Assembly: GCA_947168665.1 (NCBI GenBank)
Contig: CAMVMX010000012.1
Span: 1-64,000 of the forward strand
DNA: 64,000 nt
Source: an uncultured Bacteroidales bacterium
Lineage (GTDB): Bacteria; Bacteroidota; Bacteroidia; Bacteroidales; P3
Direction: 5' to 3'
Notes under the pieces: model-generated
The model's input: the letters and a program-made list of their open reading frames with translations, nothing else
The model's database searches: none
What the model was told of the DNA's origin: nothing
Part shown: in pieces, positions 51,381 to 60,800 of the stretch
Numbering within the stretch: the first letter of the stretch is position 1
Layout: every line of letters begins with the position of its first letter
Translations under genes and position numbers: made by a program

Positions 51381-54300
51381 ATGAATATAAAAACACTTCG
51401 GTGCACATTGTCCTTGGCCATTCTTTTCCTGCTGGGTCCCATATCCGTCCATGCACAGGACTCCGTCCTCTTCTCCAACGCCTCCACCGTCTATGTCGAC
51501 GGCACCACCAGCCTCTCTGGCATTATTTTCGACAACGGAGGCCTCTCAGCCAACTACTCCAACCATTTTGCGGGCATGGTCATCATTACCGCGCGCCTGG
51601 GCGACACCATCGAGCTTTCTGGCTCCTACACCACCGAGTGGATGAACGACTACCTCTATGTCTACAACGGCTCTGGTCGCACTGGCACCACCCTCGGCAC
51701 CTACAGCGGTACCGGCAATCTCCACTGCGTATCTGTCACGGGTGTCATGACCCTCTACTTCTCCTCCGACGCCATGCTCAACCGTTCCGGCTTTGCGCTC
51801 CACTACACAGTCCATCCCACACCCTGCTCCAACTTCATAGCCGACTTCTCCTATGCCAACCTCACCGCCACCTCCGTCACCCTCACCTGGCATGCTAATG
51901 CCGACACTGCAGCCTTTCATCTTTCGGGTGCCGGAGTTGACACTGTCGTTACAGGCAGCTACTGCCAAATCGACAATCTCTCCCCCAATACCGACTACAC
52001 CTTCCTCCTCGCCGCCCTTCCCGACACCGCGCAGTCCGATTGTCTGCGCACACTCTCCCTCCGCACACCCTGCTTCAACGCCTTCATCCGTGGCGCGCGT
52101 CCCATTTGCGACAACGACACCCTCATCCTCCTGGCCGACAGCGCCGACTCCTACCGCTGGTCCACCGGCCAAACCACGCGCACCATCAGCGTCACCCAGC
52201 CCGGTGTCTACACCCTTGTTGCGGCCACTGCCGGCGGCTGCTTCGACACCGACCAAGTCACCATCGCCCGTCGCCACATGGACCTCGTCATGAACCTTCC
52301 CTCCGTCCTCTGCCCCTCCGACTCCGCTCTCATCTGGGTGGGCTTTGGTTCCCAGGCCCCAATTCGTGTCGACCTCGGCCAGAACGTCCTCTCCGAGGCC
52401 AGCCGCATCTTCCTCCCCGACGGGGTCAACTGCGAGCCCAACGGTTGCTCCTACCGCTCCGAGCTCGACTTCTCCGACTTCGCCCCCGACGCCCGCATCA
52501 CCGATGTCAACGACATACGCTACGTCATGCTCAACATCGAGCACTCCTACGCCGGCGACATCTACATCAACATCACCTGTCCCAACGGCCAGAGTGCCGA
52601 CATCATGCGCTATGGCGGCACAGGCAACTCCGACTGCAACAGTTTCATCGCCTCCTCCAGCCGTGGCTGGCAGAGTGGATCCAACGCCTTTGTCAGCACC
52701 GACTTCGGGCAGCCCATATCCACCGAGGCCTTCAATGCCTGCGACTCCACGGCCTACAACAACAGGTCCGGCACCGGCTGGCGCTACTGCTGGTCCAACG
52801 CCACCGATGCCGGCTACACCTACGCCCCTGGCGACGGTCTCATCTACCGCATGCAGAACGTCACCGGCTCCAGCTTCGACTCCTCCAACGTCGCCATGGG
52901 TTCCCAGTTCTACCACCCTGACCAGTCCCTCTCCGCCCTGATAGGGTGTCCCATGAACGGCACTTGGTTCATCGAAGTCATTGACGGCTGGAGCGGCGAC
53001 AACGGCTACATCTTTGGCTGGACCCTCGCCCTCAATCCCGAGCGCCTCTCGCGCTACAGCTATGTCCCCACCGTCGAGCATGCCGACCTCCTCGGCCCCT
53101 GGCAGGAGCGCCGCAGCGACACCTCCTTCTGCATCGTCGCTCCCGACAACCTCCAGGCCGACACCACTGTCCTCTACACCGTCCACATCTACGACAGCAA
53201 TGGCTGCCGCCACGACACCACCTTCTCCCTCACCTTCCGCGCCTCCACCACCCTCACCCTCTTTGACACCGTGCCCGAAAGCAGCCTTCCGCGCCTTTTC
53301 CGCGGCCACACCCTCACTGCCGACACATCCAACCTCGTACTCACCATCCCCTCCCCGGGTGGCTGCGACAGCACCCTTATCTACAACCTCCACATCCTCC
53401 CCAACTCCCGCTCCTCCATTGCCGACACCGTCTGCGACTCCCAGCTGCCCTACCTTTGGAATGGCCGTTCTCTCACCGCCGCTGGCACCTATGTCGACAC
53501 ACTCCCCAACGCCATCGGGGCCGACAGCATCATCACCCTCGTCCTCGAAGTGCTTCCCACCTACACCATCCACCTTTTCGACACCATCTGCGACAACCAG
53601 ACCGTCACCTTTGCCGGCACCATCCTCTCCACCCCCGGCACCTACTCCGTTTCCAGCCACACCCTCACCAACCCCCAGTGCGACAGCTCCACCCTCCTCC
53701 ACCTCACCGTCCATCCCACCTCCATCGGTCGTATCGACACCAGTGCTTGCGACAGCCTTCTGTGGCAAGGCACCGCCTATCGCCACTCTCTGGTCGACAC
53801 CCTTGGCAGCCCACTCCCCAACACCTTTGGCTGCGACAGCATTACGATCCTCCGCCTCACCGTCCACCACACGCCTACTGTCCGTTACCTCGACACCTGT
53901 ACCGAAAACCAGCTCCCCCGTTCCTTCCGCGACTCCCTTTTCTATACCGATGTAACCGATGTCCCCGTCGTCACCCCCTCCGACAGTCTCTGCGACAGCC
54001 TCATCATCTACAGCCTCCACGTCTTCCGCAACGTCATCACCCAGTTCGACACAACCGTGTGTCTCAACCATTTGCCCCTGACGTGGCACGGCCACCTCTT
54101 CACCGGCAATGCCTCCTTCCGCGACACCCTCACCTGCCTCAACGGAGCCGACAGCATCATTGTCGCTACCCTCCATACCCATCCCTACTACTCTCTCCAG
54201 CTTGCCGACACCATCTGCCAAGGCGACACCTATCTCTTTGGCGGAAAGCAGCTTACTCTTACTGGCACTTATGCCGACTCCCTCCTCACCCTCAACCAGT

Positions 54301-55097
54301 GCGACAGCGTCATCAACCTCCAGCTCCAAGTGCTTGACACCATCCACTTCCAGCTCCTTACGGACTACACCTGCCTTTCGCCGGCCCATTACCTCATCAC
54401 CGCCGACTCCTCCGCGCTATGGCATTACCAGTGGACCTCCCTTCCTCCCGACCCCTCCCTCACCACCCAGCAGCACCTCAGCCAGATTCAAGTCAACCCC
54501 ACGCTCCCCACCGTCTACTTCCTCACCGTCAGCCATGCCGGCACTGCCCGTTGTGCCGCTGTCGACAGCCTTTACCTCCAACCCATCGTCCCCCTCCATA
54601 TCGACTGGGAAATCAACAAAAGCTCCCAGCAGCTCGAAATCATCAACAATAGCATAGGCTTCACCTCCCAGTCCTGGTTCGTCAATGGCCAGCCGACCGC
54701 CAACCACACCTCACGCCTCGTCTATTATGCCGACTCCGAGACCGACTCCGTCATCGTCACCCTCATCATCGCCAACGACTTGTGTGCCGATACCCTCACC
54801 CAGACCTTCTCGCTTCTCAACTCCTCCATCTACTTCCCCAACGTCTTCACCCCCGGTGCCGACCTCAACAACCGCTTCGCCGCCATCGGACACGGCATTC
54901 TCGAATACGAAATCTGGATTTTCGACCGCCAAGGGGTCAAAATCTACCACAGCACCGACATGTCCGAGGGCTGGGACGGCACCGCCAACGGCACCCCCTG
55001 CCGCCAGGCGGCCTACGTCTACCTCTGCCGCTACCGCATTGCCGAGTCCCCCAGTGGCTATCAGACCGCCAAAGGCACAGTCGTCTTGCTTCGCTAA
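51381..55097 (+). CDS. Large T9SS-secreted multidomain protein (CUB, P-domain, type B CTD)
   Basis: 1238 residues, signal peptide ending in SVHAQ. Domains in order: CUB-like (about 27-145, YLYVYNGSG...LGTYSGTG), fibronectin type III-like (150-215), Ig-like (230-300), a proprotein-convertase P-like domain (about 365-555, ITDVNDIRYVMLNIEHSYAGDIYI and GTWFIEVIDGWSGDNG), then about six repeats of 60-80 residues with CDSxxxLxLxV endings (640-1040), and a type B gliding-motility sorting domain (about 1150-1238, FPNVFTPGADLNN...WIFDRQG...VLLR). Exported by T9SS; probably a surface adhesin. No protease domain accompanies the P-like domain. Coding strand is very C-rich. Confidence 0.85.
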   Translation: MNIKTLRCTLSLAILFLLGPISVHAQDSVLFSNASTVYVDGTTSLSGIIFDNGGLSANYSNHFAGMVIITARLGDTIELSGSYTTEWMNDYLYVYNGSGRTGTTLGTYSGTGNLHCVSVTGVMTLYFSSDAMLNRSGFALHYTVHPTPCSNFIADFSYANLTATSVTLTWHANADTAAFHLSGAGVDTVVTGSYCQIDNLSPNTDYTFLLAALPDTAQSDCLRTLSLRTPCFNAFIRGARPICDNDTLILLADSADSYRWSTGQTTRTISVTQPGVYTLVAATAGGCFDTDQVTIARRHMDLVMNLPSVLCPSDSALIWVGFGSQAPIRVDLGQNVLSEASRIFLPDGVNCEPNGCSYRSELDFSDFAPDARITDVNDIRYVMLNIEHSYAGDIYINITCPNGQSADIMRYGGTGNSDCNSFIASSSRGWQSGSNAFVSTDFGQPISTEAFNACDSTAYNNRSGTGWRYCWSNATDAGYTYAPGDGLIYRMQNVTGSSFDSSNVAMGSQFYHPDQSLSALIGCPMNGTWFIEVIDGWSGDNGYIFGWTLALNPERLSRYSYVPTVEHADLLGPWQERRSDTSFCIVAPDNLQADTTVLYTVHIYDSNGCRHDTTFSLTFRASTTLTLFDTVPESSLPRLFRGHTLTADTSNLVLTIPSPGGCDSTLIYNLHILPNSRSSIADTVCDSQLPYLWNGRSLTAAGTYVDTLPNAIGADSIITLVLEVLPTYTIHLFDTICDNQTVTFAGTILSTPGTYSVSSHTLTNPQCDSSTLLHLTVHPTSIGRIDTSACDSLLWQGTAYRHSLVDTLGSPLPNTFGCDSITILRLTVHHTPTVRYLDTCTENQLPRSFRDSLFYTDVTDVPVVTPSDSLCDSLIIYSLHVFRNVITQFDTTVCLNHLPLTWHGHLFTGNASFRDTLTCLNGADSIIVATLHTHPYYSLQLADTICQGDTYLFGGKQLTLTGTYADSLLTLNQCDSVINLQLQVLDTIHFQLLTDYTCLSPAHYLITADSSALWHYQWTSLPPDPSLTTQQHLSQIQVNPTLPTVYFLTVSHAGTARCAAVDSLYLQPIVPLHIDWEINKSSQQLEIINNSIGFTSQSWFVNGQPTANHTSRLVYYADSETDSVIVTLIIANDLCADTLTQTFSLLNSSIYFPNVFTPGADLNNRFAAIGHGILEYEIWIFDRQGVKIYHSTDMSEGWDGTANGTPCRQAAYVYLCRYRIAESPSGYQTAKGTVVLLR

Positions 55098-55110
55098 TAC
55101 AGCTCATTCT

Positions 55111-55914
55111 ATGGAATATAAACACTCACATCCCCCCATGCGCCGCCCTGCCGCCGATGGCTCTGTCCGGGCCAAGAAAGCCCTCGGGCAGCATTTCCTC
55201 ACCGACGAGACCATCGCCCGCCGCATTGCCGACTCCCTCACCGGCCTCACGCCCCACGTGCTGGAGATAGGCCCCGGCATGGGTGTCCTCACCAAATACC
55301 TCTATGGCAAAGAGGGGCTCGACTTCCACGCCATCGAGATTGACCGCGAGTCCGTAGACTATCTCCACAGCCATTACCCCGGCCTCCACGTCATCGAGGG
55401 CGATTTTCTGGCCCTCGACCCCGCCACCCTCTTCTCCGAGCCTTTTGCCGTCATCGGCAATTTCCCCTACAACATCTCCTCCCAAATACTCTTCAAAGTC
55501 TTCGACAGCCGCAGCCGTGTGCCCGAAGTTGTCGGCATGTTCCAGAAAGAGGTGGCCGAGCGTGTCGCCGCCCAGCCGGGCAGCAAGACCTACGGCATCC
55601 TGAGTGTCTTGCTATCAGCTTTCTACAATATCGAGTACCTCTTCACCGTCTCTGAGCACGTCTTCAACCCCCCGCCCAAGGTCAAGTCCGCCGTCATCCG
55701 CATGCGCCGCAACGGTGTGGAAGCCCTGCCCTGCGACGAGAGCCTCTTTGTCAAAGTGGTCAAAACTGGCTTCAACCAGCGGCGCAAAACCCTCCGCAAC
55801 GCCCTGCGCCAGCTCGACCTGCCGCTCGACGCCGTGCCCGTCCGCTTCCTCTCCCTCCGTGCCGAGCAGCTCTCCGTCAACGACTTTATCACTTTAACAC
55901 AATCATTATCTTAA
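55111..55914 (+). CDS. rsmA: 16S rRNA dimethyladenosine transferase RsmA (KsgA)
   Basis: 267 residues from ATG 55111, 13 bp after the previous stop; the same frame is open far upstream inside the T9SS gene, but that part is not coding. ATG 55138 is the alternative. SAM motif I EIGPGMGVLTKYL; catalytic NFPYNIS (motif IV, variant of NLPYN). It dimethylates two adjacent adenines in helix 45 of 16S rRNA, a late step of 30S assembly. KALGQHFLTDE is the family N-terminus. The MntP-like gene follows after 4 bp. Confidence 0.95.
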   Translation: MEYKHSHPPMRRPAADGSVRAKKALGQHFLTDETIARRIADSLTGLTPHVLEIGPGMGVLTKYLYGKEGLDFHAIEIDRESVDYLHSHYPGLHVIEGDFLALDPATLFSEPFAVIGNFPYNISSQILFKVFDSRSRVPEVVGMFQKEVAERVAAQPGSKTYGILSVLLSAFYNIEYLFTVSEHVFNPPPKVKSAVIRMRRNGVEALPCDESLFVKVVKTGFNQRRKTLRNALRQLDLPLDAVPVRFLSLRAEQLSVNDFITLTQSLS

Positions 55915-55918
55915 CCCC

Positions 55919-56482
55919 ATGTCAGTTTTAGAATACATCGTCCTCTCCTTTGCCCTGTCCATTCCCGTCATGCTTTCGTTGCGTGCTTGTGCACACAAAA
56001 ATCCCATCCGCCTCACGCAGGGACTGGCCGTCGCCCTCCTCATCGCCCTGGTTCACGTACTGCTCATGCTTGCAGGGCTTTATGTTGGAAACCTGCTCCG
56101 TTTCGACTTGCCCGAATTTGACAATCTCGTCTATCTCGGTCTGCTTGTTGCGGTGGCCCTCCGCATGTTCTTCCCCGCCTTCCGCAAAAAGGAGAAAGAG
56201 TTGCCCGCCTACGACATTTCGCGCTGGCTCACAGTCCTCCTCCTCGGCATCGCCACTGGCACCAACACCCTCTTTGCCGGCCTCGGCCTGGGGTTCCTCG
56301 TATCGTGGCATTCCGATATGTGGCGGGTCGCCATCCCTCTGGCCGTGGTGCTTTTCCTGCTGGCCTATCTCGGCATCATGCTGGGCCGCACCGGCAAACC
56401 CGTCCGCGCCCGCCGTTGGCAGCTCATCGCCGTCCTCTTCCTCCTTGTATTCGCCGTCAAGGGAGCCTTCTTCTCCAACTGA
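55919..56482 (+). CDS. MntP-like six-helix membrane protein
   Basis: 187 residues with six hydrophobic helices in two similar halves, the layout of the MntP (DUF204) manganese exporters. However, the helix-1 segment FALSIPVMLSLRACA and the helix-4 segment LGIATGTNTLFAGLGLGF lack the aspartates that bind metal in MntP. So the fold is MntP-like, but the substrate may differ or transport may be lost. It starts 4 bp after rsmA and is co-transcribed. It converges with the next gene with 48 bp between stops and no evident terminator. Confidence 0.6.
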   Translation: MSVLEYIVLSFALSIPVMLSLRACAHKNPIRLTQGLAVALLIALVHVLLMLAGLYVGNLLRFDLPEFDNLVYLGLLVAVALRMFFPAFRKKEKELPAYDISRWLTVLLLGIATGTNTLFAGLGLGFLVSWHSDMWRVAIPLAVVLFLLAYLGIMLGRTGKPVRARRWQLIAVLFLLVFAVKGAFFSN

Positions 56483-56530
56483 ATATTGCAGTGGCCTTGT
56501 TGCCGTCGGCATGCAGTAAAGTCCATGCTT

Positions 56531-57373
56531 TCAGCCCTTACCGGGCGTGATGAATGATTGCTCCGTCAGTCCGCCGTAGCTCTCGGCGGCCCGCAGCAGT
56601 GCCTCCTCCGTCATGTATTGCTCATACAATGTGCTGCGGGTCAGTACCCCTTGGCTCGAACAGTGTCCGTTCCGGGTGTGCACTATGGCCCAGCCTCGGT
56701 TGGTGAGGCCTACTGCGGCCCCTGCCAGCGCCAGTTGCCCGTCCACCGTCGCCGGCTCCAGCTCGGCAAAACGCCACGCGCTCTCCCCGTGCCCAAGGCA
56801 TATCTCCTCCATCGTCACATACACTTTAGGTATCATGCTTTCAGTTGTTTGAGTCAACGAGTACAGTCTTACCCCGTCGCCCTCTTTCCACATCCCGTTT
56901 CTGTCGCAAAGTGCTCGTACCATGTCTGTTCCAGTTGCATTGGCGGGCAAAGGCCTTGCCGCATTAATCGAAGTGACCAAGGCTGGTGTCCCCCCTGCGT
57001 CGCCCCAGTGGTAAGCTATGTCCTGCAATATGCCGTCGCTGACCGGCATACCCGGCAGCAGCAATGCCCCATAGTTGAGGTACTCCTCCTTGGTCATAAA
57101 CACGGGCGTCATTTTGCTCATCAGCGAGCAGAAACGCCCGTAGGCCGTCTTGCCGCCCTCCAGCAGCGGTTTGCCGCTTGCCCGCAGGGCCTTCCACAGG
57201 TTGGTGCTGTGAGCCAGTCTCTGCCGGTTAATCAGCTGGCTGCGTGTGCGGGTCGTCGGCATGTCGCTTGTGGCCGAGCGGATGATGATTTTGCCGCATC
57301 GCGTGTACAGTGTCACGTTGTCCTTCTTCAGGCTTCCGCTCACCGCGATGCCCTTTTTCTTCATTTGTGCCAT
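56531..57373 (-). CDS. Bacteroidales protein of unknown function with Shine-Dalgarno start
   Basis: 280 residues from ATG 57373, preceded by a textbook GGAGG eight bases upstream; a longer reading to 57421 would run into the leader hairpin. Basic N-terminus (KKKGIAVSGSLKKDNVTLYTRCGKIIIRS), then RQRLAHSTNLWKALRASGKPLLEGG and FCSLMSKMTPVF. This resembles families of Bacteroidales-only proteins (such as DUF6266) that occur in variable copy number and whose function is unknown; the match is loose. No enzyme motif or signal peptide. The strong Shine-Dalgarno site is unusual in this window. Confidence 0.6.
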   Translation of the reverse strand: MAQMKKKGIAVSGSLKKDNVTLYTRCGKIIIRSATSDMPTTRTRSQLINRQRLAHSTNLWKALRASGKPLLEGGKTAYGRFCSLMSKMTPVFMTKEEYLNYGALLLPGMPVSDGILQDIAYHWGDAGGTPALVTSINAARPLPANATGTDMVRALCDRNGMWKEGDGVRLYSLTQTTESMIPKVYVTMEEICLGHGESAWRFAELEPATVDGQLALAGAAVGLTNRGWAIVHTRNGHCSSQGVLTRSTLYEQYMTEEALLRAAESYGGLTEQSFITPGKG

Positions 57374-57396
57374 GTTTCTTTCCTCCTTTGTTTTTG

Positions 57397-57459
57397 TCCA
57401 CCGCCTTCCCCGCTCCTTCATCGCTCATTTAGCGACGAAGGAGCGGGGAAGGCGGTGGA
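57397..57459. other. 63-bp near-perfect hairpin in the mRNA leader
   Basis: Two 29-bp arms (57397-57425 and 57431-57459) match at 28 of 29 positions around the loop CATTT. The stem is about 60 percent G+C. On the minus strand it lies between the -7 box (57524) and the Shine-Dalgarno site of the gene ending at 56531. No U-run follows it on that strand. Confidence 0.85.
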
Positions 57460-57523
57460 TTCGAATGATTAAAAATCTTGGTTACACGAATTTATATGTT
57501 TTTTTGGTTTCATTTTCCGGTGG

Positions 57524-57531
57524 CAAAGATA
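57524..57531 (-). promoter_or_regulatory. -7 box upstream of the leader hairpin
   Basis: TATCTTTG on the minus strand, 150 bp before ATG 57373. A second possible minus-strand -7 box, TATATTTG, lies at 57667-57674. Apart from these, 57532-57836 holds nothing recognisable. Confidence 0.5.
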
Positions 57532-57836
57532 CAATTCTGTTTGCTGATGTGAGATTGTCGCCACCGTTGTTTGCGCACATTGTCGTCAACTGTCCCAATT
57601 GCTTCCCGGTTTTCTGCATGGCGCATTCCGCTGCCCGCTCATATTGATGCAGGGGACACCACGATGCAAATATACGAGAGGCGCGACAATGAGCAAGGCA
57701 CGTCGGCTCAGTCGTCCGTCTACTACAGCGATGCGACTTTACGGGTGTCGCCTCTTTATTAACAAATGCCGTGTCACGGGACAGGGTCAATGCGAGCAGG
57801 TAATAGGTTAAAATAAGGAAATAATTATTATTTTTT

Positions 57837-57867
57837 TTTGCAGATATTATTTTTTTTCATATATTTG
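57837..57867 (+). promoter_or_regulatory. Promoter of the giant T9SS type A gene
   Basis: TTTG (57837-57840), 19-nt spacer, TATATTTG (57860-57867), 29 bp before ATG 57897. Flanks are very A+T-rich. Confidence 0.75.
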
Positions 57868-57896
57868 CAGCATCTATAATCATAAATTATTACTTT

Positions 57897-60800
57897 ATGA
57901 AACGCTATATCATATTAAGAAATAGGTTTTTGAGTTTATTACTGCTCGTATGTGCAGTATACTCAAAAACATTAGCACAAGCCCCTGTTTCGCTTCGCGT
58001 GATGCCATTGGGGGACAATCAGTGCATTACTCATACCCTTGATGGAACAGAAATCATTCCTGGAAGTTTTACTGTCCGGTCCTGCAAAGGTAACACCGTT
58101 ATGTACGAAGCTGTTGGTACTGGTTTTACCGATTACAGTTGGTCAATTGTTGGTGGAACTGGAAACCCTTTGGCTGGAGGCAGTCAATGCTCAGTAACCT
58201 GGGGAGTAGGGGATGTTGGCGCAATTGAGGTAACAGCGTCGACTTCTGAAGGAGTCTCTGTCAGCGCAAGGCTTGAGATAGTGCTTGAGGACAAACCGCT
58301 GAGCCGTTCGGTGTCTACTCCGGCGTATGTAACAAACCCTTTAGTTCCCGGGGAAAAAGATTTGTATGTGTGTCTGGGAGACAGCATAACAATGATAGAT
58401 GCAAGCCAGACATCAACAACTCCTATAGTGGACTATTACTGGCAGTCGCCGTGGGGGGTGTCGACGGGACGAGAGTATTCCTTCCGGGCGATGTCCGTAG
58501 GAGATAATCATGTACTTGTGCACAGGGTGACCAATGAATGTGGCTGTTATGATGAAGAGACAATAATAATCCATGTCTCGCCGTCGTGCCCACTGAAGAT
58601 GAATTGTTACGGAACAGTATGTGCCAATTCATCAGTAAGCTATCAAGTTGGTGAGCCACCATGTAGCCAGTACAGCTGGGACATAGATGGAGGGACACTC
58701 TTGCATGGTCAAGGGATGCAGACGATAGAAGTATTGTGGGGGGCGCCACAAAGCGGCTATGGGACAATTACACTGGATGCGAGCGGGTGCGATTGTCAAT
58801 GCAGGGAAATAAAATCTGTCAAAATCCCTGTTATATCTGATGCCGCCGTCATAGAGGGTCCTGATGTCATCTGCAAAGACGAGGTTGTGAAATATTCACT
58901 GCCCCTCTGGGGTGGTACGGCTTACAGCTGGTCGGTGTCGTCACCCACTGCTAATATCATATTAGGGGACTCAACGAATGAAATGCTCTTAAGAGTGCCG
59001 CAAGCTGGGACCTATACGCTGACGGCCCATTACCGTTGCGATATTCTGAATTGCGGGCCGTATCAGGTAACGAAGACAATTATGGTGAAAGACAATTTGG
59101 AGATAGTTACACCACAGTCTTCTATTGTATGTTTGGGTCAGCAAGTGGAGTTTGGGACCAATGCAACAACAGGTAGTTCATGGACAATAAAATATAATGG
59201 AACAGAATGTTACCATTCCGATGTGCCTGCAGTCAATCTTAACTACACGTTCACGGTCAGTGGCTTTTATACTGTAGAAGCTGTCAATGGAGAATTCTGT
59301 AACCGAGCTGAGCGCATCATAGAAGTGCCGCCAGTGCCGCCGGCGCCGCTGAATGTGCGGGGACCTCATGAGGTGTGTCCGGGCAGCTCGGAGTATTATA
59401 TGGCAGATGCCACGTCGGATGATTATATTATTTTGTGGGAGTGGGACAACGGGCAGCCCGATTTGGCGCAGGCCGTGGGTGAGCGGGTGATGGTGACTTT
59501 CGGCCCTGATGCGGCCGACATCAGTGTCTATCAGGTGGACCGCCGGACGGGCTGCCGGTCGGCGGCTGTGGTGTGGCATACCTATCTGTTTGTTTTCGAC
59601 CCCTGGCCCTACTCGTCTCCAGTCAAGGTGTGCGAGGGGCAGTCGTTTGACCTGAACCTCTTGCCGGACCACCCCGATGTGCCGGTGCTTTATGAGTGGA
59701 AGACCCCTGAGCCTCTGGCCTATACCCTTACGGTGGTGGGTGACCATCTGCAGCGTAATGTGCAGGTGATGACCAACTACTTGGGCCACATGATGCAGGT
59801 GCCGCTATATCTGACGCGCAAGGCCTGTGGCGTAGACCGGACTGATGTTGTGACGGTGATAATAGGAATGATTGACCCGCCGGTAATACAGAATGAGGTG
59901 TTCTGCAGTAATACGCTGTGCCATCTGAATGTGGAGTCTGTCGAAGATCTCGCCAACGTCGACAGGGAGCAGACCTACTGGGAGGTGAGCGGCGTGGGAG
60001 TGGTGCGTGGCCTGCCAGGACATGTGGTGTTCCCTCATGCGGGGACTTACAATGTGGTGTTGCATTATGTGTCGAAATATGGATGCGAAGCAACATCCAC
60101 ACACACATTTACGGTGAACGAGTTCCCTGCCCTTGATTTGGTGGAGAGTGGGGGACAGTTGTGCGTGACAGGAGGTGAAGGGATGGATCTCACCTACTTG
60201 TGGACACCAGGATACGAGGCGCAGCCTTGTATTCCCACCCCTGCAGTGTCAGCCAGGTGTACCGTGTGCGCGCAGAACGGCTGCTGCACTACCATGACCT
60301 ACATGCCACCCCTGCCGCCATGTGTGGTGGAGTCGGGGATGGTCAGTGTGGTTCACAAATGCTATAACATAGTGGAGGTGCAGCTGGCGGCGGGAGTGAC
60401 GTTGCCCGCCACACTCACATTCTTGTGCGATGGTGCGCCAGTCGGGAGCAAGGTCACACTGAAGAGTATGGTCAGCCGACTGCTGGTGCCAGCGCGGTGT
60501 GTGGACGGCATAAAGGTGCAGTGGGGGCCTGACAACGCCTGCCACTGCGAGACGGTGGGGATGGAGCCGATAAACAGCGACTGCTGGCTCAATTTCGAAA
60601 TTAGTGGAGATTGCAGCGGCAATATAGTCATTCAGAACCAGTCGGAGTGTGCGGTCGCCCCTGAAATGCAGGTAGAGGTGGCGTATCTGGGCGGCCAGAC
60701 CCTCTACGGTGGGGAACTTGTGGATGCGGTCGTGGTCCCGGCCTTTGTGGGAACGACTGTGGAGCAGATGTTTGCGATAAGGGTTAGTATAGGCACTGAC

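Noticed and set aside
51546..54389. Long open frame of 947 codons on the minus strand
   Set aside because: It lies entirely antisense to the T9SS protein, whose domains are clear. It is Gly/Val/Glu/Ala-rich with no domain and is caused by the C-rich coding strand opposite.
54685..55110. N-terminal extension of RsmA
   Set aside because: The frame is open inside the end of the T9SS gene but encodes Ser/Pro/Thr-rich shadow sequence. RsmA homology begins after 55111.
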